From NCBI GenBank assembly GCA_021835265.1, contig JAKBQK010000160.1, forward strand, positions 1 through 5,824: a stretch of 5,824 nt of DNA, given 5' to 3'. Source of the DNA: Thermoplasmata archaeon. Lineage in GTDB: Archaea > Thermoplasmatota > Thermoplasmata > Thermoplasmatales > Thermoplasmataceae. The translations under genes were made by a program, and so were the position numbers. Position 1 is the first letter of the stretch. The number at the start of each line of letters is the position of its first letter. Of the stretch, positions 1 to 5,501 are shown in pieces. The notes beneath the pieces are model-generated. The model did not search any database. It was not told where the DNA came from and worked only from the letters and a program-made list of their open reading frames with translations.

Positions 1-61
1 GGCCTACCATCCGGAGTTTACGAAGGAATCGTAGATACTGGTTGCATTATTTGACCACAAG

Positions 62-146
62 GGCTTTGCACCTAAAGTCAATCTTGCACCTAAAATACTT
101 TACTTGCACCTAAATTCTACCAAAAAGGCTCTTTTAAGTGCAAAGC
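62..146. repeat. Left repeat block: iterated TTGCACCTAAA with an inverted end copy
   Basis: Direct copies of TTGCACCTAAA lie at 66-76, 84-94 and 104-114, spaced 18 and 20 bp. An inverted copy with one mismatch lies at 133-143. The block ends (63-76 and 133-146) pair as a 14-bp inverted repeat with one mismatch, so the block could fold as a hairpin or be a short MITE. A small internal stem, AAAAG/CTTTT, lies at 123-135. A degenerate further copy, TTGCGCTTAAA, lies outside at 190-200. Bases 84-146 align without gaps to 5393-5455. Confidence 0.8.
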
Positions 147-148
147 TC

Positions 149-185
149 CTTAGAAACTAAGAATTAAATAAACTATCCATCAATT
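149..185 (-). terminator. Possible T-rich terminator after the restriction-modification operon
   Basis: On the minus strand, downstream of the specificity-subunit stop, there is a T-rich run (read from 178 down to about 162) and then a small hairpin with 5-bp arms and a 3-base loop (149-161). Archaeal termination commonly uses T-rich stretches. The hairpin-forming repeat block immediately beyond could also contribute. The rest of 147-212 shows no gene. Confidence 0.3.
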
Positions 186-212
186 GGTCTTGCGCTTAAA
201 GTAACAGAGAGT

Positions 213-1409
213 CTATGCGACAATTTTTTTCAAAATATTGCCAATGTGGTTTGAAACTGATTCAATTTTAGTCTTCATTTGTTCAATATTTTCATAAAAG
301 GCAATCATTTTCATTTGCTCTTCGTATGAAGGTACGTCGATCTTCATCTCTTTGAGAAAATTCGTTTTATTCCATGTGCCATTATCCGATGCGGTTGCAT
401 ATTCAAAAAATTTCTGTCTTTCCTCATAGAATAACCATTTAAGATTAATGTCATATGAAGATTTCCCATCAATAATGGTGTTTTCATTTGAATTTTTTAA
501 GAATAACAAGTACGCATCGTCGTTGCATGTGTAGTCACCCGCCTCAAGATACTTGGATGCACCTGCCTTACCTTTTCTCACGATATGGATAATAGGATGC
601 CCTTCAATGACTGAAATAAGTTCTTTATGGTTCGTAGGACTAACGCACCTATGTATGAATTTTCGTTTGTCGTAGTCAATACTGCCGGTCAAAATACGAT
701 ACCTCTTCTCAGAAATTTCTTGAATCTGTGAATAGACATATTCTTCTGTTAAACCTGAGTTTCCAGCCATAAAGTCTATAATTCTTAAGATAGGGACATT
801 CCTTGCTTGAAATTTTTTGTAGGGATATTGATGTTGTCTGTTTAGTAACACTGTGAGACGCAAGCGAAGAGATAAACATTTTTGATTAAGCCCTTCTATT
901 TTTTCGTATAGCGCAACGAATTTCTGTTGCTGTTCAAATGACGGTATGTCAACTTTAGCATTTTTAAAAAACCCTGTCATGTTCCATGTTCCATTGTCAG
1001 AGCTAGAGATATACTGATAGAACAACCAACGATACTTATACATAAACCATCTGAGCGATACTTCGTACGGACAGTTGTTGTTCAAAATCAAAATGTATGC
1101 ATGGTCAGTGATGGTATATTTGCCTTTATTTAAGTAAAAGGTTGAACCCGCTTTGCCATTTCTTATGACAAGTATACCCTCTCGGTCTTCAAAGACTTGA
1201 AGAGGTTTTTCATTGAGATTACATAAAGGAATTTCTCCCATTTTAGTTTCTTCTATTGTCGAGCCTGAAAGTACTTTGTAACGTTGACCTTTACCTAGTA
1301 TATTTTGATAAATTGCCTCTTCTGTGAGTCCTTGATTACCACTAATACATGAGAGAATCTTTTCTACTGGATAATCAAATGCTTGAAAACTATGTTCGTC
1401 TTGATTCAT
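213..1409 (-). CDS. Restriction-modification specificity (S) subunit with two target-recognition domains
   Basis: This 398-aa protein would read the DNA target for the methyltransferase/nuclease encoded just upstream. It consists of two homologous halves. Residues 23-37 match 215-229 (GLTEE), 43-50 match 236-243 (RY-[KR]-[VI]-L-[ST]-GS), 82-111 match 277-306 (GKAG, then a D-x-AY segment), and SDNGTW occurs at 137-142 and 341-346. Each half ends in [IV]P-S-[FY]-E-x-Q followed by a probable alpha-helical spacer (about 155-190 and 357-396). This TRD-helix-TRD-helix plan is that of HsdS and of the B subunits of BcgI-like enzymes. The gene overlaps the end of the methyltransferase gene by 20 bp and has a GGAGATC ribosome site 4 bases before its ATG, suggesting translational coupling. 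A coding region of ordinary Type I HsdS is the alternative. I do not assign a target sequence. Confidence 0.9.
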   Translation of the reverse strand: MNQDEHSFQAFDYPVEKILSCISGNQGLTEEAIYQNILGKGQRYKVLSGSTIEETKMGEIPLCNLNEKPLQVFEDREGILVIRNGKAGSTFYLNKGKYTITDHAYILILNNNCPYEVSLRWFMYKYRWLFYQYISSSDNGTWNMTGFFKNAKVDIPSFEQQQKFVALYEKIEGLNQKCLSLRLRLTVLLNRQHQYPYKKFQARNVPILRIIDFMAGNSGLTEEYVYSQIQEISEKRYRILTGSIDYDKRKFIHRCVSPTNHKELISVIEGHPIIHIVRKGKAGASKYLEAGDYTCNDDAYLLFLKNSNENTIIDGKSSYDINLKWLFYEERQKFFEYATASDNGTWNKTNFLKEMKIDVPSYEEQMKMIAFYENIEQMKTKIESVSNHIGNILKKIVA

Positions 1410-3480
1410 TTTTGATCTCCGTAACTAGGTTTTCGATTTCATATTGTACATCTTTTATCTGTTCTTTGAATTGATCAAATGACATGAAAGAAGATTCAGA
1501 GGGACGAAGATAATACTCTGGCAACAAACAATAGTACACTCCCTCTTTTCCAATGGATGAAATAGGTATCTTACCTCCTTTTCTACGCCTTACAGTGTTT
1601 CCATTTTCATCTACCCATTCTGTTCCATTTGTTTCACTATCGTCGTAAGACCTAAATCTTTCTTCAAGCAGCCCATGCATTTCTTCACCATCAGTGCTTA
1701 CCCATCCTGAAATCTCATCGTGCATCCAACCATTTCGATTGTTCCTTAGCTTTGTAGGAAACCTCTTGTCAGAGTTAGCAAACCCATCATTATCCACGAT
1801 GTACATCCATATGGGTTCATTCTGTATTTTTGTCTGGTTCTGTGACTTCTTTTTGAAAAATACTGCATACATTTTTTCCTTAGTATACGGTGCAAAGGCA
1901 AATTTGGGAAGAGAAACAATCGCGTCTATTGTGCATTTTTCAAGAAAATCTCTCCTAAGTCTAGCAAAAGAAGGGTTCTCCAAGACACCGTCAGGAAGTA
2001 GGACACACGCTTTGCCATTAACTTTCAAAAGCTTGATTATTCTGTAGAGAAACGCAACCTCGGTTCGAAACGACCCTATGGCTGTTGTCTCGGCTTTTAC
2101 AGTTCCGGCCCCTACTGGGGGATTAGTAAGGATATAATCCCACTTTTCATCTTCCTTGAATTTATATCTAAGAGAGTCTCTCGAATACATATGTGTATGA
2201 CCATCTCCAACGAGAAACATGTTTAGCTTTGTTCTCCAAATATTCTCTGGCCTGACATCGAAGCCATAAAAACACCTCTCTTCTAGAAACCTAAGCGACT
2301 CATTATTCAGAGATAAATTCCTGCTATAGTCATTGTATAATACTTTGAATCCCTCCGTCAAAAAACCTCCTGTTCCACAGGCTGGGTCTAAAACCTTGAA
2401 TTCTTTTTCATTATCATAATAGTTCTCATTAATGAGCAACAGTTTGGCGAAGATGTGCGTATAATGCCTCCTTGTAAAATATTCCCCAAAATCCTTTTTC
2501 TCATTCTTACTCGCAAACATTTCATATACTGCTCCGAATAGGTCAAAGCCACAGCCATGCAAGGGCTTCATGGAGTCAATGATATCGTATATGTTTTTTA
2601 CATCCTCGCTTGAGACGATCGGCTTAATTTTTTCTGTTCCCATTATGGTAATTCTGACTTCTTCCATGAGAGTAGAAAATTCTTCAAATTGAGAATCTTG
2701 TTCTAACCTCTGAATATATTTAGACAGCGATGCTACAACCTCTTCTGATTTTTTGGACTGGCAATCGGACCAGTATATTTTGGTGGCATCTCTAGTGCCT
2801 CTAAGATTTTCTCTTTCTTCAAAATATTCCAAAGAAATGAAGCCAATAGTAAAATCGATTTTTTGTACACCATTCTTAAATCCGATGTTTCTATAGACCT
2901 TGGCCAGTTGCCATAGTTTGTTGCTAAACACTGCTTCCGATATAAGGGCTAACGAGTCTACATTGGTAACAATATTTTCAATGGCAGGTTGTTTTGAAAG
3001 TCGATTTTTTATAAGACGAAAGACATCAATTGTTTGGAAAGTACGAATAGGATTTCCATTCAGCCTAATTTCATTCATGGTTTTGACATTATAAAAAACG
3101 CTAGTCTTACAGTTAGTGACAATGAAATAAGGCAGTTTTAGCTTCTGAGATTTTTCGATCCCCTGCTCAATTGCGTCCTTCCAGTCACTATCACCTACAA
3201 CACTTTGGTCTTTCACTTCAGCATAAGCAACTAGGTTATCTATGAACTGTGTTTCGTTTTTAGTGTCCTGATCATATTCAAATTCAGAGACGAGCAAATC
3301 AGGTCTCTTTAGGAACGTGTATTTCGAGAAAGTTGTATCGTTTACAATCTGTCTTAGAGGGATACTTAGTTGACCAACCAATACTTCATTAATGAACCTT
3401 TGAACAGTAAGTGCCTCTTCTTTCTTTTTTGGTCTTGGCTCAGATTCTTTTTGGTCAATCAATCTCATTTGTTTGTTCAA
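1390..3480 (-). CDS. Fused restriction nuclease / N6-adenine DNA methyltransferase (BcgI-A-like or HsdM-like)
   Basis: This 696-aa protein has the parts of a combined nuclease and adenine methyltransferase. Residues 55-135 look like the HsdR N-terminal nuclease fold: P60-D61, then E88-V-K90 as a PD-(D/E)xK core, followed by a helix (101-112, DAIEQGIEKSQ) and PYFIVTN, a segment typical of that family. Residues about 300-660 are an N6_Mtase domain: FGEYFTRR (331-338), the SAM-binding motif DPACGTGGF (365-373), and a catalytic NPP at 453-455. The residue after NPP is V456, where an aromatic is usual. A C-terminal helical segment follows (about 665-692). The length is close to that of BcgI-type A subunits and longer than classical HsdM. 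The start used is TTG at 3480, 10 bases after AAGGAGG; the next ATG (residue 5) is too far from that site. The gene is 1 bp from the AbrB gene and overlaps the S gene, so the three form one operon. Nuclease activity is inferred from motifs only; an HsdM with an accessory N-terminal domain is the alternative. Confidence 0.88.
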   Translation of the reverse strand: MNKQMRLIDQKESEPRPKKKEEALTVQRFINEVLVGQLSIPLRQIVNDTTFSKYTFLKRPDLLVSEFEYDQDTKNETQFIDNLVAYAEVKDQSVVGDSDWKDAIEQGIEKSQKLKLPYFIVTNCKTSVFYNVKTMNEIRLNGNPIRTFQTIDVFRLIKNRLSKQPAIENIVTNVDSLALISEAVFSNKLWQLAKVYRNIGFKNGVQKIDFTIGFISLEYFEERENLRGTRDATKIYWSDCQSKKSEEVVASLSKYIQRLEQDSQFEEFSTLMEEVRITIMGTEKIKPIVSSEDVKNIYDIIDSMKPLHGCGFDLFGAVYEMFASKNEKKDFGEYFTRRHYTHIFAKLLLINENYYDNEKEFKVLDPACGTGGFLTEGFKVLYNDYSRNLSLNNESLRFLEERCFYGFDVRPENIWRTKLNMFLVGDGHTHMYSRDSLRYKFKEDEKWDYILTNPPVGAGTVKAETTAIGSFRTEVAFLYRIIKLLKVNGKACVLLPDGVLENPSFARLRRDFLEKCTIDAIVSLPKFAFAPYTKEKMYAVFFKKKSQNQTKIQNEPIWMYIVDNDGFANSDKRFPTKLRNNRNGWMHDEISGWVSTDGEEMHGLLEERFRSYDDSETNGTEWVDENGNTVRRRKGGKIPISSIGKEGVYYCLLPEYYLRPSESSFMSFDQFKEQIKDVQYEIENLVTEIKNESRRT
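1414..1420 (-). promoter_or_regulatory. Ribosome binding site of the S subunit
   Basis: GGAGATC on the minus strand lies 4 bases upstream of the ATG at 1409, inside the last codons of the upstream gene. It supports this start and tight coupling of the two subunits. Confidence 0.65.
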
Positions 3481-3481
3481 T

Positions 3482-3667
3482 TTATCGACTCCTCCTTATC
3501 CGGATTTTGACAGAGCCTTGTTCTATTGATTCAATTTCCCATTCCAGTTCATCACCAGCTTCAAGATGTAATGTTTTCACTATAAATGAAGGTACCGTAG
3601 CCCTTAACGAATCACTGCTGGTCTTGGCACTGACCAGTTTTGTTGTTTCCCCTTTGGTTCTTGACAT
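3482..3667 (-). CDS. AbrB/SpoVT/MazE-type DNA-binding protein, putative operon regulator
   Basis: This 61-aa protein has one swapped-hairpin AbrB domain. S20-LRATVP-S27 followed by LHLEAGDELEWEIE (33-46) is the signature of this family, and the C-terminus is basic (RIRRSR). Such proteins bind DNA as dimers and serve as transcription factors or antitoxins. It is the first gene of the restriction-modification operon and is separated by 1 bp from the methyltransferase gene, which lies in a different frame. No toxin partner is adjacent, so the likeliest role is control of the operon and perhaps of the divergent transposase. Its ATG is preceded by a TATA-like element and only a weak AGGT, suggesting a leaderless or near-leaderless transcript. 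The role as controller is inferred from position. Confidence 0.85.
   Translation of the reverse strand: MSRTKGETTKLVSAKTSSDSLRATVPSFIVKTLHLEAGDELEWEIESIEQGSVKIRIRRSR
3491..3497 (-). promoter_or_regulatory. Ribosome binding site deciding the TTG start of the methyltransferase gene
   Basis: AAGGAGG on the minus strand sits within the last codons of the AbrB gene, 10 bases upstream of TTG (3480-3478) and 22 bases upstream of the next in-frame ATG (3468-3466). The spacing favours TTG. Confidence 0.6.
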
Positions 3668-3691
3668 TCTACCTATATATTGATAACTTGC

Positions 3692-3700
3692 TTATAAATA
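3692..3700 (-). promoter_or_regulatory. TATA-like box for the restriction-modification operon
   Basis: TATTTATAA on the minus strand is centred about 29 bp upstream of the AbrB ATG at 3667. That spacing fits an archaeal TATA box giving a leaderless or very short-leader transcript. Confidence 0.5.
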
Positions 3701-3759
3701 TACCTATTTACATGTCGATTATTGACAGTAGTCGATAGATAGATAGATGAATCGACATA

Positions 3760-3768
3760 TTTATATAT
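3760..3768 (+). promoter_or_regulatory. TATA box of the transposase gene
   Basis: TTTATATAT is centred 35 bp before the ATG at 3799. Transcription would start near 3790, leaving a leader of roughly 10 bases that contains GAGGTAG. Confidence 0.55.
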
Positions 3769-3798
3769 CAATAAGTAATAGGTAGATAATGAGGTAGA

Positions 3799-5040
3799 AT
3801 GCAAATGGAATATGTCGATGGAAGAAAGAAAAAAGCCGAAGATATCGCCAAATCTGGAAAGCTCATGAAAGAGGGTGAGCACTGGGTAGTGCCATCACAG
3901 AGCGGTCATGGAAATTATGTTGTCAGCTTTGCGACGAAGGAACCGATATGCACTTGCCCTGATTTTGAGAACAGGCACGTAAGATGCAAACACATCATAG
4001 CTGTAGAAATTTCAATGACGCAAACCGTAGATTCACAGGGGAACGTTACAGTAACGCAGACAAGAAGGGTTACGTATTCCCAGGACTGGGCGTCTTACAA
4101 TATGGCACAGAATGAGGAGGTGAAACTGTTTGATTCCATGCTCAGTGACCTCGTTGCTAATGTTGTTGAACCGATCCAGGCAAGAGGAAGGCCAAGATTG
4201 AAACTTAGCGATGAATTATTCTGTGCGATCCAGAAGGTGTATTCCCAGTTGTCAAGCAGAAGGGCTGAGTCACTATTTGAGTTTGCAGAATCAAGAGACC
4301 AGATTTCGCACAGGCCACACTTCAACGTAACGTCAAAGGTGCTTAACAGGAAAGAAATCTCCCCCATTCTGGAAAAACTTCTCTCAATTACAGCACTGCC
4401 ATTGAAATCTGTTGAAACAAAATTTGCAACGGACAGTTCGGGATTCAGGACAAGGAATTTCATGCAGTATGCAGAGCAGAAATACAATCTCAAAAGGGAA
4501 CATGGATGGCTGAAAGCCCACATCACCGTTGGTGTGAAAACGAATGTAATAACCGCTCTGAAAGTGACGGAAAATACAGGAGAAGGCAGTGCTGATGGCC
4601 CTAACTTTGTTCCGCTGATGCAGAAAACACATGAACTCGGATTCAAAATCGAGGAGGCATCTGCTGACAAGGCCTACAGTTCAAGGGATAACATGAACCT
4701 GATCGATGAAATGGGCGGAGTTCCCTATATCCCATTCAAGTCAAACAGCACCGGAAAACCCAGAGGGAACAGCCACATCTGGAGAAAGATGTATGCGATG
4801 TTCATGCTAAGAAAAGAGGAATTTGAGGAGCATTACCATCTCCGATCCAACGTTGAAACCACTTTCTCAGCTTGGAAATTGAAGTTCGGCGATTCCCTGA
4901 AAAGCAAGAATTTAATTGCGCAGAAAAACGAGTTGTTCTGCAAGGCAATAGCCTACAACATAACAGTGCTGATCCATGAGATGTTTGAGTTGGGGATAAA
5001 ACCCGATTTCATCTCAAGTCCTTTGGCAACGGTTTCGTAG
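3799..5040 (+). CDS. SWIM zinc-finger DDE transposase (IS4/IS5-like)
   Basis: This 413-aa protein joins two recognisable parts. Residues 51-65 form a SWIM zinc finger, C51-x-C53-x9-C63-x-H65, a probable DNA- or protein-binding module. Residues about 205-395 form an RNase H-like DDE nuclease: D212 in TDSSGFR, D290 in SADKAYSS, and E353. The last lies in Y346-(2)-R349-(3)-E353-(6)-K360, the YREK signature of IS4-type enzymes. A basic RGRPR (129-133) lies between. The reading frame and catalytic residues are intact, so it may be active in cutting and joining DNA. No close terminal inverted repeats or target duplication bracket the gene itself; the nearest candidate ends are the outer repeat blocks. 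Its GC in sampled lines is higher than that of the restriction-modification genes. A domesticated transposase is an alternative. Confidence 0.9.
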   Translation: MQMEYVDGRKKKAEDIAKSGKLMKEGEHWVVPSQSGHGNYVVSFATKEPICTCPDFENRHVRCKHIIAVEISMTQTVDSQGNVTVTQTRRVTYSQDWASYNMAQNEEVKLFDSMLSDLVANVVEPIQARGRPRLKLSDELFCAIQKVYSQLSSRRAESLFEFAESRDQISHRPHFNVTSKVLNRKEISPILEKLLSITALPLKSVETKFATDSSGFRTRNFMQYAEQKYNLKREHGWLKAHITVGVKTNVITALKVTENTGEGSADGPNFVPLMQKTHELGFKIEEASADKAYSSRDNMNLIDEMGGVPYIPFKSNSTGKPRGNSHIWRKMYAMFMLRKEEFEEHYHLRSNVETTFSAWKLKFGDSLKSKNLIAQKNELFCKAIAYNITVLIHEMFELGIKPDFISSPLATVS

Positions 5041-5056
5041 GTTTCAAAGGAAATTT

Positions 5057-5080
5057 GCCTCCCTCTCCCTCTATTTCTCT
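5057..5080 (+). terminator. Pyrimidine-rich tract between convergent genes, possible terminator
   Basis: A C/T run with a single interrupting A starts 18 bases after the transposase stop, followed by AT-rich sequence. Pyrimidine- or T-rich tracts can end transcription in archaea. It overlaps the last codons of the convergent 94-aa gene. Confidence 0.35.
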
Positions 5081-5355
5081 AAATATAATTTTACAAGAGA
5101 CAAAGTATAGGATGAGGCCTGTGTAAAGTCCTTGTAATCCGATACTTTGAAAGAATGAGTGTTTTCGTATCTGTCTAACACCTTTTGTATTCTTACTTTC
5201 TCAGTGTATCTTTGTTTTCCAGTCGAAAGTTTGTATCCTATGCGATCAACATTTACAGATACAACTGTAAAATAGCTTCTCTTTCCAATGGTAGATATTT
5301 GTTTACCTATTAGCTTTTTACAGAAGTCTATAAAGTCATCATACTCTATGACCAT
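5071..5355 (-). CDS. Small protein of unknown function inside the island
   Basis: I do not recognise this 94-aa protein. It has no signal peptide or membrane segment. A short helical N-terminus (1-17) leads into a likely beta-rich middle (GKQISTIGKRSYFTVVSVNV, 17-36, then KLSTGKQRY, 42-50). A helical, charged part follows (52-65), and the C-terminal part is predicted helical with DFTQASSYTLSLVKLYL (76-92). It is basic overall, which would allow nucleic-acid binding. It converges on the transposase with a 30-bp gap and its start is next to the right repeat block, so it lies within the candidate island. Starting at ATG 5355 gives a normal N-terminus. Possible roles are an accessory to restriction-modification or to transposition, but neither is shown. 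Its length and a promoter-like AT-rich upstream region support a real gene. Confidence 0.6.
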   Translation of the reverse strand: MVIEYDDFIDFCKKLIGKQISTIGKRSYFTVVSVNVDRIGYKLSTGKQRYTEKVRIQKVLDRYENTHSFKVSDYKDFTQASSYTLSLVKLYLEK

Positions 5356-5369
5356 AAGAACTATATCTT

Positions 5370-5389
5370 ATAAAACTACAAAGTTTTAT
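5370..5389. promoter_or_regulatory. Palindrome in the promoter of the 94-aa gene
   Basis: ATAAAACT and AGTTTTAT form perfect 8-bp arms around ACAA. The palindrome sits 15-34 bp upstream of the ATG at 5355 and includes ATAAAA/TTTTAT elements that could act as a TATA box. It may be an operator. It is directly next to the right repeat block. Confidence 0.4.
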
Positions 5390-5390
5390 C

Positions 5391-5456
5391 CTTTGCACCT
5401 AAAATAATTGACTTGCACCTAAAATCAGTCTAAAAATGGCTTTTAAGTGCAAAGCC
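5391..5456. repeat. Right repeat block, matching the left block
   Basis: Direct copies of TTGCACCTAAA lie at 5393-5403 and 5413-5423 (20-bp spacing), with an inverted copy carrying one mismatch at 5442-5452. The 29-bp distance from the last direct copy to the inverted one is the same as in the left block. The outer sequences 5391-5404 and 5441-5454 pair over 14 bp with one mismatch. The tip runs into a 12-bp perfect palindrome, AAGCCGCGGCTT, at 5452-5463. Confidence 0.8.
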
Positions 5457-5471
5457 GCGGCTTGACGAACG

Positions 5472-5479
5472 TTTATATA
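5472..5479 (+). promoter_or_regulatory. TATA box of the flanking membrane-protein gene
   Basis: TTTATATA is centred about 26 bp before the ATG at 5502, the spacing expected for a leaderless archaeal transcript. It lies 15 bp beyond the outer tip of the right repeat block. Confidence 0.65.
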
Positions 5480-5501
5480 CTGTTATTGTAATGTCATACA
5501 T

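Larger units (their letters stand above)
3665..3801. promoter_or_regulatory. Divergent control region with nested inverted repeats
   Basis: This region separates the AbrB-led operon from the transposase. It contains perfect inverted pairs at 3665-3674/3792-3801 (each covering AGGTAGAATG and the start codon of one gene), 3678-3685/3766-3773 (TATTGATA) and 3712-3720/3750-3758 (ATGTCGATT). TACCTAT occurs at 3670-3676 and 3701-3707, and its complement ATAGGTA at 3778-3784. Four tandem GATA/GATG units lie at 3735-3750. The symmetry suggests operator sites for a dimeric protein such as the adjacent AbrB-type protein. No binding-site consensus is claimed. Confidence 0.6.
62..5456. mobile_element. 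Candidate mobile restriction-modification island bounded by matching repeat blocks
   Basis: The outermost 15 bases on the left (62-76) and right (5442-5456) are inverted repeats with one mismatch, beginning GGCTTTGCAC. Each tip belongs to a larger block of TTGCACCTAAA copies, and the two blocks are also direct repeats over 63 bp. Inside lie an AbrB-type regulator, a fused nuclease/methyltransferase, a specificity subunit, a SWIM/DDE transposase and a 94-aa gene. The restriction-modification part looks more AT-rich (about one third GC in sampled lines) than the gene beyond the right edge (about 40-55%). No target-site duplication is visible next to the tips. A composite or MITE-bracketed island, or a transposon with repeat-rich ends, both fit. 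The boundaries are an inference from sequence symmetry. Confidence 0.45.

Noticed and set aside
1..54. End of a rightward gene before the island
   Set aside because: Two plus-strand frames are open from base 1 to stops at 32-34 and 52-54, and neither short tail is recognisable, so no frame can be chosen.
62..146. CRISPR array
   Set aside because: The TTGCACCTAAA units are only 11 bp, the spacers are 7-9 bp, one copy is inverted, and no cas gene is present.
1694..2047. 117-aa plus-strand reading frame
   Set aside because: It lies entirely antisense within the methyltransferase domain, which has clear motifs; it has no family resemblance or promoter.
2900..3094. 64-aa plus-strand reading frame
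   Set aside because: It is antisense to the fused nuclease/methyltransferase gene and shows no recognisable domain.
213..3480. Complete classical Type I system
   Set aside because: No helicase/nuclease HsdR is present in the window, the repeat block directly follows the S gene, and the methyltransferase subunit carries a nuclease-like N-terminus.
3482..3667. Toxin-antitoxin antitoxin
   Set aside because: The AbrB domain would allow it, but no toxin-like gene (PIN, MazF or Doc type) is adjacent; the next gene is the nuclease/methyltransferase.
3411..3683. 90-aa plus-strand reading frame
   Set aside because: It is antisense to the AbrB gene and the start of the methyltransferase gene, both of which are well supported.
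3673..3882. 69-aa minus-strand reading frame across the control region
   Set aside because: It is low-complexity, covers both promoters and runs antisense to the transposase start.
4095..4670. 191-aa minus-strand reading frame (with a smaller one at 4384-4632)
   Set aside because: It mirrors the transposase catalytic domain in antisense, is cysteine- and serine-rich without a domain, and has no ribosome site or promoter.
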